Shown here one piece after another: positions 24,980 through 34,255 of a stretch of DNA of 64,000 bases. Numbering within the stretch: the first letter of the stretch is position 1; each line of letters starts with the position of its first letter. The notes beneath the pieces are model-generated. The model made no database searches. It saw only the letters and a program-made list of their open reading frames with translations, and was not told where the DNA came from. Both the position numbers and the translations under genes were made by a program. The DNA comes from VXLM01 sp034421575 (lineage in GTDB: Bacteria > Chloroflexota > Dehalococcoidia > Lucifugimonadales > VXLM01). The stretch is taken from assembly GCA_034421575.1 (NCBI GenBank), contig DAOUKG010000017.1, positions 1 to 64,000 on the forward strand, read 5' to 3'.

Positions 24980-26035
24980 CTACCGTAACGGCGCGGCGTA
25001 TATCTGGCCGCCCTTTGGGCAGTCGACGCAGGGAGCGTCGGCCCAGAGGGCGTTGCGTCCGCCCTCTCTCGGCAGTCCGATGCCGTCCAAACCAAGGTGG
25101 CGGTCGTAGATCTCCCCGTAGTTGCCCACCTGCGTTATGACCGCCTGGGCCACGGTCGCGTCAAGGCTGAGGTCGGCTTGGCCCCACGATCCCTCGGCTC
25201 CGAGCAGGCGCTTGACCTTCACGTTGTCGCTCGTTGTCATCTCCGCGACGTTGCCCGAAGTCACGCCGTACGCTTCGGCGTAGATCAGGATGGCCATCAC
25301 CGACTTGACGATGTCGAACCACTGGCTGTCGCCGTGCGGCACCATTGGTGTGAGCGGCTCCTCGGATATGACCTCCGGGAGAATCATGTGGTCATCGGGA
25401 TTGGGAAGGCTGGTCCTGAGCGCCGCGAGGGCGGAGCGGTCGGTCGTGAAGACATCGCATGCCCCGCTTGTGTAGGCGTCGAGCACCAGGTCGCTGGTCT
25501 CGAAAATCAAAGGGTTGTACTCCATCCGATTTTGACGAAAGAAGTCCTCCATGTTCAACTCGCTGGTCGTACCGGCCGTGGTGCATACGGCTGCCCCGCC
25601 GAGGTCGTACGCGCTGGACACCCTCAGCCGTTTGGGCACCATGAATCCCTGGCCGTCGTAGAACATGGTGGGCGCGAAGTCGCCCCACGCGGCGTCACGT
25701 GAGCTTGTCCACGTCGTCACCCACACGAGGAGGTCCACCTCGCCCGCCTGCATGACCGGCCCGCGCTCGGCGGCGTCTATCGTGCGGAGCTCCACGGCGT
25801 CGGCGTCGCCGAGAGTCGCGGCCGCAACGGCGCGGCACAGGTCGATGTCGAAGCCCACATGATTGCCGCTCTCTTCCCGGAAACCGAATCCCGGGGTATC
25901 GTCGAGCGTTGCGCAGACGAGTTCGCCCCTGTCCTGCACCTTTTGTAAGCGAGACGTGGACTCATCTTCATCAGTTCTCGCACAGGATATGGCGGCCATT
26001 AGCGTAAGAAGTGCGACAATGAGAGGTAGTCTCAT
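24980..26035 (-). CDS. Amino-acid ABC transporter substrate-binding lipoprotein (AapJ-like)
   Basis: This 351-residue protein has a lipoprotein signal (LMAAISC, Cys18) and a periplasmic-binding fold of the polar amino-acid type: GELVCATLDDTPGFGF, then GFDIDLCRAVAAATLG. The C-terminus NYGEIYDRHLG and its Cys-rich end resemble AapJ/BztA general L-amino-acid binding proteins. No permease or ATPase genes are next to it, so it is an orphan binding protein or acts with distant partners. It ends about 37 bp from the convergent toxin gene. Confidence 0.85.
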   Translation of the reverse strand: MRLPLIVALLTLMAAISCARTDEDESTSRLQKVQDRGELVCATLDDTPGFGFREESGNHVGFDIDLCRAVAAATLGDADAVELRTIDAAERGPVMQAGEVDLLVWVTTWTSSRDAAWGDFAPTMFYDGQGFMVPKRLRVSSAYDLGGAAVCTTAGTTSELNMEDFFRQNRMEYNPLIFETSDLVLDAYTSGACDVFTTDRSALAALRTSLPNPDDHMILPEVISEEPLTPMVPHGDSQWFDIVKSVMAILIYAEAYGVTSGNVAEMTTSDNVKVKRLLGAEGSWGQADLSLDATVAQAVITQVGNYGEIYDRHLGLDGIGLPREGGRNALWADAPCVDCPKGGQIYAAPLR

Positions 26036-26190
26036 GGTAGGGCGACCTCATAGCTCAGTATGAATCGGAATGTACACCGGCATCCGCGCCAATGCAAGCC
26101 GATTCGTATAGACCCGTTTTCCAGTGTGTCCGCTGAAGCATGCCTCGCAGTGCTGCGTAACGGTAAGGGTAGTTTGACTTCCCTATAGAG

Positions 26191-26224
26191 GCCCCGCCGT
26201 GAACGTGTCATTCTGCGGCGGGGC
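26191..26224. terminator. Terminator-like hairpin
   Basis: GCCCCGCCG and CGGCGGGGC form a 9-bp GC stem with a 16-nt loop. On the plus strand TTCGTTTG follows. On the minus strand the hairpin lies 43 nt after the small basic ORF, with a poor U-tract. Confidence 0.4.
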
Positions 26225-26267
26225 TTCGTTTGCGACAATCCAGCTTCCTGATGGCAGCCAGGCGCGC

Positions 26268-26426
26268 TTAATCTTGCACCTTCTCCTTCTTGCCCTTCCT
26301 TCTTCGCGCTCGGTGACGCTCTCTTTCGTCCGGGACGCCAGCTCGAAGGATCGCCTCGAACGTGTCGCGGTCACCGTCAGGGACTACTCCCTTGGGCTTC
26401 CGTCTCTGTGGCCTTGGGCTAGGCAT
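26268..26426 (-). CDS. Small basic protein overlapping protease gene end
   Basis: A 52-residue ORF starts MPSPRPQRRKPKGVVPDGDR and ends in a very basic tail (RHRARRRKGKKEKVQD). Its ATG lies inside the last codons of the protease gene, with an 8-bp overlap, which suggests translational coupling. No family is recognised. Its charge would suit nucleic-acid or ribosome binding. A hairpin lies downstream on the same strand. Confidence 0.45.
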   Translation of the reverse strand: MPSPRPQRRKPKGVVPDGDRDTFEAILRAGVPDERERHRARRRKGKKEKVQD

Positions 26427-27894
26427 CGTCGTCCTCCATACTGCTGTCGTGGCTGTAAGAAACCCCGGTGAAGTCGCTAAAGCTGGTGGAGGAACCTTCC
26501 TGTTCCGAATCCTTAAAGTACCCCGTCACCACGGCAACGGAGCCCTCGTGCGACGAAACTAGGTCACCGCCGAGGTCAATCTGCCCGATCGGTTCATCAT
26601 TCAGCAGGACCCGGAAGCCGTTGACGTGCAGCCATCCGTATTTGCCATCCACCATCAGGCTCAGGGTGTTGCTCTCCCCTTCATCTGTTAGGAGCCCCGG
26701 CACCGTACCACTCAGAGCTGCCTCGTAGGTGCCGTCGGTCTTAAAGATGCGCAGGTACCAGTTACCGGCCGAAGTGACTATGAAGTACATGTACGGGTCG
26801 TCATCTTCGCCGTTATACCCGAACCTGAACCCGTAGTTCCAGTTCTGGTCACCGCTGCCATCGTAGGGGTTGGTAAATGTAGCGGAAAGTTGGAACTCGT
26901 TAGCCGTGGCCCCAAATTCCGCGACGGCCCAAGCCTCGATGTAGTCGTCATCGTCGTGAGGCATCTCGCCGCTGAGCGGCCCAAATTCGGCAGCCGGTCC
27001 ATTGGCCCATATCCTCAGCTTCTCTTGGATGGTGGTCTCCAAGACGGAGAACGACTGATCAATGGCCTCTGCGGAACTCAAACTCAACCTCAAGGTGTTC
27101 ATGGCGACGACTTGGCCGTCCGGCGTGAACAGCGGTCCTCCACTATTCCCGAAGTTTATGGCCGCGTCGGTCTGTACCAGCTCGGCATCCTTCGCCGAAC
27201 TGTAGCGGAAGGCCGAGATTATGCCCGTGGTGACGGATGCTTCCCCAGGCACAATGACTCTCCCCGGCCTTAGATCTGTAGGCATAAGGTAGTCGTTTGG
27301 GTACCCGATGGCAATAACCTCGTCCCCGGCAAAGAGCGTGTTTGAATCGGCGAAAGGGACGCTCACGAAATCGCCGCAGCAGATTCCGAGCACGGCGAGG
27401 TCGCGGCGCGGGTCGAGCCAAATGACATCGGGTTCGTACCAGTCGGTATCGTTGACCTTGACGCGAAGGTCCGTAGCCTCATCGACGACGTGGTAGTTCG
27501 TCAATATATAGGCGGCCTCGGTGTCTGCGTCAGTATCGAATATGAACCCCGTGCCTGTCGCATAAGGCAAATGTCCGAGCTTAGAAATCTTGACCACGGC
27601 GGGCCGGACTCGCTTCACCATGTCGCTCAATGATTCAGTCGGCGGTACTGGGGTGGCAATTGGTATCTCGATGGTACCGTCATCTTCGGCGCACTCCGGC
27701 AATCGAAGGCTTGCCGAGTCGTTGTCCGCCACGTCTGCGGGGATAACCTCTCCATCTGCACACGGGCCACTTTGAGCCCATGCCGTACCGTCAAGCACGC
27801 TGATGACAGAGAAAGCCGCAATAACGGCAATGAGCAAGCCCCCAGTCACTATTCGGCCAGCCTTTTTCGCCGATCTCGCTGTCATCTCATCCAT
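26419..27894 (-). CDS. Secreted trypsin-like serine protease with C-terminal sensor-like domain
   Basis: This 491-residue protein has an N-terminal membrane or signal segment (GGLLIAVIAAFSVISVLDG). Its S1C-type protease domain (about residues 80-285) has the triad His in LTNYHVVD, Asp in DPRRDLAVLG and Ser in NFGNSGGPLF. It has no PDZ domain. Instead, residues 310-480 form a beta-rich region (YNGEDDDPYMYFIV, GWLHVNGFRVLLN) resembling the concanavalin/LamG-like domains that follow such proteases in Chloroflexota. The start at 27894 has GGAGG 7 nt upstream; the frame is open further to 28002. Probably acts outside the membrane in protein quality control or processing. Confidence 0.82.
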   Translation of the reverse strand: MDEMTARSAKKAGRIVTGGLLIAVIAAFSVISVLDGTAWAQSGPCADGEVIPADVADNDSASLRLPECAEDDGTIEIPIATPVPPTESLSDMVKRVRPAVVKISKLGHLPYATGTGFIFDTDADTEAAYILTNYHVVDEATDLRVKVNDTDWYEPDVIWLDPRRDLAVLGICCGDFVSVPFADSNTLFAGDEVIAIGYPNDYLMPTDLRPGRVIVPGEASVTTGIISAFRYSSAKDAELVQTDAAINFGNSGGPLFTPDGQVVAMNTLRLSLSSAEAIDQSFSVLETTIQEKLRIWANGPAAEFGPLSGEMPHDDDDYIEAWAVAEFGATANEFQLSATFTNPYDGSGDQNWNYGFRFGYNGEDDDPYMYFIVTSAGNWYLRIFKTDGTYEAALSGTVPGLLTDEGESNTLSLMVDGKYGWLHVNGFRVLLNDEPIGQIDLGGDLVSSHEGSVAVVTGYFKDSEQEGSSTSFSDFTGVSYSHDSSMEDDDA

Positions 27895-28706
27895 GACGCG
27901 CCTCCAAGGTGCCCTCTCAGGGCAGGATGTTGTCACTCTCCACAAGCTCCGCCATCCATCTACATGGCTCCAAGAGGGCGCGAGGCCACCCTGCCATTCC
28001 ATGTAGAATCGACAAGAAGAGCTGTGGAGAGCTAAGCGCGAAGGGTACTAGGAAGTGGCATACTTATCAACAGGAGATAATCACCTCCCGCGAAAGCGGG
28101 AAGCCATGTTCGTCTTCTAAGCGGAGACATACCCCTAAAGTAACTCCCTCTCCCCCGGTTCACGGGTTACGCAAAAGCCTCCGAAAGCGGGTATCCACAG
28201 GGATAGGGAGTGTTGGTCTCATCAACTCTGGACACTTCCAGTAACCGGCCCCGTAGGTAGAGTGACGGGTCTAGTGCAATAGTGAGTGTTCAGTCTTGGT
28301 GAGGGGAACACCCTCACCCCCGTTCTGCAACGGGGCAGGCTCTAGCCCTCTCCCACGAACGGGAGACGGGACTGGATACCCGCCCCGTATCGTGGTACGG
28401 GGTGACGTTCTTTTGCGGGTATGACGGTGGCTGTGTATGTGTCGAGGGATCTCACGAAGTCTGAACAGTTACGTGCAATATGGAACGCTTTACCTCGTTC
28501 GCCCGTCTGATGTAGAGTGGAACGCATGGACTCCGATCCAGATAGACCGCCATCTACCAAGCCGGAGGCCCGGCCCATGCCGGCGCGCTTCGGCTCCCCG
28601 CTCTTGTCTCCTACTACCGTCGTCGGGTTCGACACGCCACTTTGCATCCCATGCCCAATGACTTACGGGCTTTGCATGCACGAGTTCATCTTGAGGAATT
28701 GACGCC
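27895..28706. repeat. Repeat-rich intergenic region
   Basis: No gene is supported in 800 bp between the divergent protease and CNNM-type genes. It holds a partial Family A arm ('atcaactctggacacttcc', about 28220-28238), a Family B-like 'ggttacgcaaaagcctcc', and a fuller Family A unit (28284-28471) with both arms and nested 'ctctcccacgaacgggagac' and 'ccgtatcgtggtacgggg' hairpins. The last 60 bp carry the ribosome-binding site of the next gene. Confidence 0.5.
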
Positions 28707-30002
28707 ATGCCAGGTAATGAAGCTGCCAGTCTTGCTCTGCTAGTGGCCTTTCTGGTGCTGTCCGCCTTCTTTTCCAGTTCGGAAGCGGCCTTCCTCTCCC
28801 TGCAGAGGACGAGGATCGCGCACCTGCTCAGAGAAGGAGTGCCGGGCGCCCGCCGGGTCGCCGACATGCTCGATGAGCCCGAGAGGCTGCTGTCCACCAT
28901 CCTGCTCGGCAACAACCTGGTCAACGTGGCATTCAGCGCGGTGATCACCGTTGTGGTCGTCGACCGCGTGGGTCAGGACAATGAAGGGCTCGGAGTGGTC
29001 ATTGCCACCATACTCGGAACGGTGACGCTGCTGTTGCTGGGCGAGACGATTCCCAAGACCATTGCAGTCCGGAACTCTGAGAAACTCGCGTTCCTGTACT
29101 CCTATCCTCTCAAGTGGGGTGAGTACCTGCTGCTGCCGTTCGTCCTGATTCTCCAAAGGATCACGAAGGTGTTCAGCAGCCGGGTGGGCGGGGCGCAGGA
29201 GGAACAGCCCTCGATTACTGAGGGGGAGTTCCGCACGCTCATCGACATAGGAGAAGGAGAGGGAGAGTTCGAGGAGGACGAGGCGGAACGTCTCAGGGGC
29301 GTGTTCCGGTTCGGAGACCGGCAGGTGCGCGACGTGATGACACCGCGCACGGAGATCGTCTTCGTCCAGCGCGGCTCCGGCGTGAAGGAGTTCCTGCAGA
29401 CATACTCCGAGCACTCGCACACCCGCTTCCCCGTCTACTGGGACACGACGGACAACATTGTCGGTGTCCTGTCCCTGAAGGACATCATGCGGTCGCTGGC
29501 CGTCAACAAGCTCTCGGACGACGATTCGGTGACCGACGTGATCCGCGACGTGCACTTCGTGCCGGAGACCAAGCGCATCGCCGAGCTCTTCGACGAGCTT
29601 CGCACTTCGGGGAACCAGATGGCGATCGCGGTCGATGAGTTCGGCGGAGTCGCCGGACTCGTCACGCTCAAGCAGCTCATCGAGGACGTGATGGGCCGTG
29701 TCGGCGAGGAGGGTGTCGGGACCGAGGAAGAGCTGACCCTCGTCGGCCAGGACACGTATGAGGTTGACGGCGGCATGAGCATCGACGAGGCGCGCGACAG
29801 GCTTGTGTTGGACATAGAAGAGGGAGACTTCGAGACGGTTGCCGGCTGGGCGCTCGAACGATTGGGGCACATCCCCACTGAGGGAGAAACGTTCGATGCC
29901 GACAACGTGTCCGTCGAGATCATAGAGATGGACAACCTGAAGATAGAGGGTCTCCGCCTCACCAAGCACCGCCGGACGAGCGGTAGCGCCGACCAAGACT
30001 GA
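28707..30002 (+). CDS. CNNM/CorC-type protein (DUF21 and CBS domains)
   Basis: This 431-residue protein belongs to the hemolysin-C/UPF0053 family, now linked to magnesium or cobalt efflux. The DUF21 membrane domain (about residues 8-190, FFSSSEAAFLSLQRTR) is followed by two CBS motifs (VMTPRTEIVFVQRG and VGVLSLKDIMRSL) and a C-terminal CorC/HlyC domain (YEVDGGMSIDEARDRL). A GAGGAA ribosome-binding site precedes the ATG. It is likely not a haemolysin despite the old family name. The tig promoter lies 48 bp downstream. Confidence 0.88.
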   Translation: MPGNEAASLALLVAFLVLSAFFSSSEAAFLSLQRTRIAHLLREGVPGARRVADMLDEPERLLSTILLGNNLVNVAFSAVITVVVVDRVGQDNEGLGVVIATILGTVTLLLLGETIPKTIAVRNSEKLAFLYSYPLKWGEYLLLPFVLILQRITKVFSSRVGGAQEEQPSITEGEFRTLIDIGEGEGEFEEDEAERLRGVFRFGDRQVRDVMTPRTEIVFVQRGSGVKEFLQTYSEHSHTRFPVYWDTTDNIVGVLSLKDIMRSLAVNKLSDDDSVTDVIRDVHFVPETKRIAELFDELRTSGNQMAIAVDEFGGVAGLVTLKQLIEDVMGRVGEEGVGTEEELTLVGQDTYEVDGGMSIDEARDRLVLDIEEGDFETVAGWALERLGHIPTEGETFDADNVSVEIIEMDNLKIEGLRLTKHRRTSGSADQD

Positions 30003-30049
30003 CGCATAGCGGTATGCCAAAATCGTTCCCCCGCGAAAATTCGGTCTGA

Positions 30050-30055
30050 TATAAT
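30050..30055 (+). promoter_or_regulatory. -10 box upstream of tig
   Basis: TGATATAAT (30047-30055) is an extended -10 element 40 bp before the preferred tig start. No matching -35 is evident. Confidence 0.5.
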
Positions 30056-30094
30056 CGACCCGTACGTTTGAACGAACTCGCGCAGGGAGCCCAC

Positions 30095-31453
30095 GTGAAA
30101 GTAACTCAAGGTGAAGTCGAGGAGCGCCAAGTCACGCTCCGAATCGAGTTGGACGACGATGACCTTGAGCCGTACGTAGAGCGTGGCTATCGGCAGGTCG
30201 TCGGAAAGATGCGCATTCCCGGCTTCCGACCCGGCAAGGCCCCGCGACAAATCGTCGAGGGCATGGTCGGACGCGAAGGCCTCATCTCCGAGTCGCTCGA
30301 GTTCCTCGTGGCCGATGTCATCAACAAGGCCGTCGAAGAGGAGGAGATCGACATCGTCGGCTTCCCTCAGATTGAGAGCTTCGAGTTCGACCCCGTGGTC
30401 GTCGAGGCCATGGTGGCTCTCAACCCCGTACTCGACCTGGGCGACTACCGGAGTATCCGCGTCGAAGAGGACCCCGTAGACGTGAGCGATGAGGATGTCC
30501 AGGACGAGCTTGAATCCCTGCGCAAGCAGCAGTCCTCCTGGGAGCCGGTCGATCGCGCCGTCGCCCTCGATGATCTGGTTACCATGGATGTCACCGGAAG
30601 GGTCAATGGGGTGGAGATTATCGACGAGACGGACTCCCAATACCTCGTAGACCCGTCCTCCACTCTCCCCTTCCCGGGCTTTGCCGCCGAATTGGAGGGT
30701 CTGGAAGTCGACAAGCCTGCGAACTTTTCCCTTGACCTGCCCGACGACTACCCGGACAACGAGCTTGCGGAAAAGCAGGTCGAGTTTTCCGTCGTGATAA
30801 CGGACGTGAAGCAGCGCCTCCTTCCCGAGCTGGACGACGAGTTCGCCCAGAGCGTAGGCGACGAGTACGAGAAGATCGAGGACCTCATAGAGCAGCTGCG
30901 GGACGACATCGAGACTGCGACAGTACGGCAGAACGAGTATGAGTACCGCGAGGTTGCGATTGAAGAGCTGGTCGTGAACGCCGACATGGAGATCGCGCCC
31001 GTTCTCATTCAGCAAGAGGTCGAGCAGATGGAGGGGCGGCGCGACGAGATGATGAAGCGCCTGGGCATCAGCGAGGAAGACTACAACCGCTTCACCGGCA
31101 GGACGGCGGAGGAGATCCGCGACGATATGCGCGAGGAGGCGGTCGAGAAGCTCAACCGCGCCCATGCCATCAGCGCCTTCATCGATATGGAGGCCCTCGA
31201 AATCTCCGATGATGAGCTCAACGACCGTCTCAAGCAGCTTGCAAGAGAGGGTGACGAGTCGACGGGGCGCAAGCTCACGAACAAGGAGCTTCGCTCCGAG
31301 CGCGTGAAATCGTCCGTCCGAGAGACGCTTCTCATCGAAAAGGCGCTGGAAAGGCTCGTGCTCATCGCCAAGGGACAGGCTGAGGAAGGTGAGGAAGAGG
31401 ACTCGTCTCAAGAGGAAGACGAGGCGGAGGTCGTGGCGCAGTCACCGGCTTAG
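30095..31453 (+). CDS. tig: Trigger factor
   Basis: This 452-residue ribosome-bound chaperone and prolyl isomerase meets nascent chains. The N-terminal ribosome-binding motif appears as MRIPGFRPGKAPRQIVE (about residue 43); an FKBP-like domain follows (LVTMDVTGRVNG, SLDLPDDYPDNE), then the helical C-terminal domain. The end is highly acidic (EEGEEEDSSQEEDEAE). The GTG at 30095 is preferred over the TTG at 30068 because a CAGGGAG element precedes it and the protein then begins MKVTQGEVEE. It leads a protein-quality cluster with clpP1, clpP2 and clpX. Confidence 0.93.
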   Translation: MKVTQGEVEERQVTLRIELDDDDLEPYVERGYRQVVGKMRIPGFRPGKAPRQIVEGMVGREGLISESLEFLVADVINKAVEEEEIDIVGFPQIESFEFDPVVVEAMVALNPVLDLGDYRSIRVEEDPVDVSDEDVQDELESLRKQQSSWEPVDRAVALDDLVTMDVTGRVNGVEIIDETDSQYLVDPSSTLPFPGFAAELEGLEVDKPANFSLDLPDDYPDNELAEKQVEFSVVITDVKQRLLPELDDEFAQSVGDEYEKIEDLIEQLRDDIETATVRQNEYEYREVAIEELVVNADMEIAPVLIQQEVEQMEGRRDEMMKRLGISEEDYNRFTGRTAEEIRDDMREEAVEKLNRAHAISAFIDMEALEISDDELNDRLKQLAREGDESTGRKLTNKELRSERVKSSVRETLLIEKALERLVLIAKGQAEEGEEEDSSQEEDEAEVVAQSPA

Positions 31454-31513
31454 CTGGGCGTTCGACTGCGAAGGAAATGGGCGAGCGAGGGGCGGCTCCG
31501 AGTATTCGGGACT

Positions 31514-32179
31514 ATGCGTAACGAGGAGAAATTTGTGTTGACATCTACATTCCAAAACGCCGTTCCAACGGTGGTTGAGACGAATACAAAGGGGAGGAAG
31601 GAAGAGTACAACATCTACTCGCTCCTTCTCCGCAAGCGAATCATCTTTCTGGGTTCGGCGATAGACGATCAGGTGGCCAACTCCGTCGTCGCGCAGCTTC
31701 TCTACCTCGACAGCGAGGACCCCGAGTCCGACATCCTCATGTACATCAACTCTCCGGGCGGAGTCATCTACTCCGGCCTGGCGATCTACGACGCCATGCA
31801 GCTCATCAACGCCGACGTTCGCACCTACTGTGTGGGAGCGGCCGCGAGCATGGGGACCGTGCTCCTGACGGCAGGAGCCAAGGGCAAGCGCTTCGCGCTG
31901 CCGAGTTCCACCATCCACATGCACCAGCCGATAGGCGGAGCGCAGGGACAGGCGTCCGACGTTGAGATCCGCGCCCGCGAGATACTCCGACTCAAGGACC
32001 GCCTGCGTGAGATCATCGCGGACACAACGGGGCAGCCCTACGACCGGGTCGCGCGCGACTCCGACCGCGACTTCTACATGAACGCCGAAGAGGCGAAGGA
32101 GTATGGAATCGTCGACGAGATCGTTTCGTCCATGCCCGGGGGCTATAATCCTTCATCGTCAGTGAACGGTTCAGAGTGA
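31514..32179 (+). CDS. clpP: ATP-dependent Clp protease proteolytic subunit 1
   Basis: This 221-residue serine peptidase has the full triad: Ser in CVGAAASMGTVLL, His in STIHMHQPIGG and Asp in ARDSDRDFYM. The N-terminus before VPTVVE is longer than usual by about 15 residues. With the second paralog downstream it probably forms a mixed double-ring ClpP1P2 peptidase fed by ClpX. A start further inside is possible, but the ATG at 31514 opens the frame after the tig stop by 60 bp. Confidence 0.93.
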   Translation: MRNEEKFVLTSTFQNAVPTVVETNTKGRKEEYNIYSLLLRKRIIFLGSAIDDQVANSVVAQLLYLDSEDPESDILMYINSPGGVIYSGLAIYDAMQLINADVRTYCVGAAASMGTVLLTAGAKGKRFALPSSTIHMHQPIGGAQGQASDVEIRAREILRLKDRLREIIADTTGQPYDRVARDSDRDFYMNAEEAKEYGIVDEIVSSMPGGYNPSSSVNGSE

Positions 32180-32224
32180 AGACCTCCCGCCTGGAGCATC
32201 CGAAAGAGCACTAAGGAGACACAC

Positions 32225-32851
32225 GTGCGGACACCGAACTTCGAAAACGTTCTGCCGATGGTGGTGGAGACCAGCGCCAGGGGCGAGCGCGCATACGATA
32301 TCTACTCGCTTCTGCTTCGCAAGCGCATCATCTTCCTGGGCACTCCCATCAACGACCAGGTCGCGAACGCCATCGTCGCCCAGCTTCTGTACCTCGACAG
32401 CGAGGACCCCGACCGCGACATACTCATGTACATCAACTCTCCCGGCGGCTACATCTATGACGGCCTCGCGATCTACGACACCATGCAGCTCGTCAAGCCC
32501 GACGTGCAGACCTACTGCGTCGGGTCGGCCATGAGCATGGCGACGGTGCTCCTGACCGCGGGCGCCAAAGGCAAGCGCTTCGCGCTTCCGAACTCCACCG
32601 TCCACATGCACCAGGCGATGGGCGGGACGCAGGGCCAGGCGTCGGACATCGAGATATGGGCACGAGAGACGCTTCGGCTCGAAGACCGGGTCCGAAGCAT
32701 CATCTCGGACACGACGGGCCAGCCGTATGACCGGGTGGCCAAGGACTCCGACCGCGACTTCTTCATGAACGCGGAGGAGGCCAAGGACTACGGGATCGTC
32801 GACGAAGTAGTAACGAGCGAAGAGATGGAACAAAGGGGCGAGAAGTCCTAG
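32225..32851 (+). CDS. clpP: ATP-dependent Clp protease proteolytic subunit 2
   Basis: This 208-residue paralog is about two-thirds identical to ClpP1 by eye. The triad is complete: Ser in GSAMSMATVLL, His in STVHMHQAMGG, Asp in KDSDRDFFM. A GTG start at 32225 has AAGGAGA upstream. Two divergent clpP genes side by side suggest a hetero-oligomeric peptidase, as in Mycobacterium. A strong terminator follows 15 bp downstream. Confidence 0.93.
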   Translation: MRTPNFENVLPMVVETSARGERAYDIYSLLLRKRIIFLGTPINDQVANAIVAQLLYLDSEDPDRDILMYINSPGGYIYDGLAIYDTMQLVKPDVQTYCVGSAMSMATVLLTAGAKGKRFALPNSTVHMHQAMGGTQGQASDIEIWARETLRLEDRVRSIISDTTGQPYDRVAKDSDRDFFMNAEEAKDYGIVDEVVTSEEMEQRGEKS

Positions 32852-32865
32852 CGCAACGATCGAAA

Positions 32866-32902
32866 GCACCGCCCCCCGGGTAGAACCGGGGGGCGGTTTC
32901 GT
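32866..32902 (+). terminator. Rho-independent terminator after clpP2
   Basis: ACCGCCCCCC (32868-32877) and GGGGGGCGGT (32888-32897) form a 10-bp GC-rich stem followed by TTTCGTT. It separates tig-clpP-clpP from clpX, so clpX must have its own promoter or depend on read-through. Confidence 0.8.
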
Positions 32903-32944
32903 TAGTACAGGGTTCGATTCGTTGGGAGCATGGAAGAGGGGAAA

Positions 32945-34255
32945 ATGACGACAGCACGGACAGGCGACACGAGCAACTACAAATGCTCATTCTGCGGCAA
33001 GTCGCAGCAGCAAGTTAAGCGAATATTTGCCGGACCTGACCGGGTGTTCATTTGCGATGAGTGCATAGGCCTGTGCGGACAGATCATGACCGAGGAGAGC
33101 CAGGTTCCCGTCCGGCCGCCGACCTCCAAGGAAATCCTCTCCAAGAGCGTCACGCCGCGCTGGATCTACCGCAAGCTCGACGAGTACGTGGTGGGACAGG
33201 AACGGTCGAAGAAGGTCCTGAGCGTGGCGGTGTACAACCACTACAAGCGGATCACGTCCAACCTCATGCCCTCGCCTGACGTGGAGCTGCAGAAGGCGAA
33301 CATTCTCATGATGGGGCCTGCGGGCTCCGGCAAGACCCTCCTCGCGCAGACGCTGGCGAAGGTGCTCGACGTGCCATTCGCAATCGCGGACGCGACCTCG
33401 CTCACCGAGGCCGGGTACGTCGGTGAGGACGTGGAGAACATCCTCCTCCGGCTGATACAGGCTGCGGACTTCGACATCGAAAAGGCGCAGCAGGGCATCA
33501 TCTATATCGACGAGTTCGACAAGATTGCCCGCAAGAGTCCGAACCCCTCGATAACGCGAGACGTCTCAGGCGAAGGCGTCCAGCAGGCGCTGTTGAAGAT
33601 CATCGAGGGGTGCGTGTCCAACGTCCCGCCGCAGGGCGGGCGCAAGCATCCACACCAGGACTTCGTGCAGATCAAGACGGACGACATCCTCTTCCTGTGC
33701 GGCGGAGCGTTCGAGGGGCTGAACGAAGTCGTCGACGAACGCCTCTCCAAGGGCAGGGTCACGCTCGGCTTCAACTCCACCGGCAAGTCGGCGGACGGCC
33801 TGTCCGAGGACGGCGCGAACCTGCTCGATCACGTCATTGGCGACGACCTGCTCGACTACGGCTTCATCCCCGAGCTCGTTGGACGCCTGCCGATATCGGT
33901 CGGCCTTCAGAGCCTCGATAAGGAGGCGCTCGTTAAGGTCCTCACCGAACCGAAGAACGCCTTCGTCAAGCAGTACCAGAGCCTCTTCAAGATGGACGGC
34001 GTCGACCTGGAGTTCACGCAGGAAGCTCTCGAAGCCGCCGCCGATCAGGCCATCGAGCGGGGCACCGGCGCGCGCGGGCTCCGCGCCATTCTCGAAGAGA
34101 CGCTGCTCGACGTCATGTACGAGCTTCCAACGCTCACCGGCGTTTCGCGCTGTGTGGTTGACGACGATTCCATCCGCAAGACCAAGGGCGTCCATCTCGT
34201 GCGCGAGGACGGCGAGGTCATGCCTCTCCCGCTATGGGAGCAGAAGTCGGCGTAG
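32945..34255 (+). CDS. clpX: ATP-dependent Clp protease ATP-binding subunit ClpX
   Basis: This 436-residue AAA+ unfoldase feeds ClpP. The N-terminal zinc-binding domain has CSFCGK and CDECIGLC, Walker A is GPAGSGKT, Walker B IIYIDEFDKI, followed by the sensor and GxxGLR regions (TGARGLRAILEE). The ClpP-contact loop appears near GFNSTGKS. The ATG at 32945 has AAGAGGGGAAA upstream; an ATG 15 bp earlier would add five residues. Confidence 0.95.
   Translation: MTTARTGDTSNYKCSFCGKSQQQVKRIFAGPDRVFICDECIGLCGQIMTEESQVPVRPPTSKEILSKSVTPRWIYRKLDEYVVGQERSKKVLSVAVYNHYKRITSNLMPSPDVELQKANILMMGPAGSGKTLLAQTLAKVLDVPFAIADATSLTEAGYVGEDVENILLRLIQAADFDIEKAQQGIIYIDEFDKIARKSPNPSITRDVSGEGVQQALLKIIEGCVSNVPPQGGRKHPHQDFVQIKTDDILFLCGGAFEGLNEVVDERLSKGRVTLGFNSTGKSADGLSEDGANLLDHVIGDDLLDYGFIPELVGRLPISVGLQSLDKEALVKVLTEPKNAFVKQYQSLFKMDGVDLEFTQEALEAAADQAIERGTGARGLRAILEETLLDVMYELPTLTGVSRCVVDDDSIRKTKGVHLVREDGEVMPLPLWEQKSA

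Noticed and set aside
26199..26471. 90-residue plus-strand ORF
   Set aside because: It runs antisense over the protease end and the small basic ORF, and begins inside a hairpin; no support.
28740..30020. 426-residue minus-strand frame opposite the CNNM-type gene
   Set aside because: Shadow of a well-supported gene; no ribosome-binding site or family.
29435..31411. 658-residue open frame antisense to tig and the CNNM-type gene
   Set aside because: It is a mirror of codon bias in high-GC genes; the plus-strand genes there have clear families and the antisense product resembles nothing.
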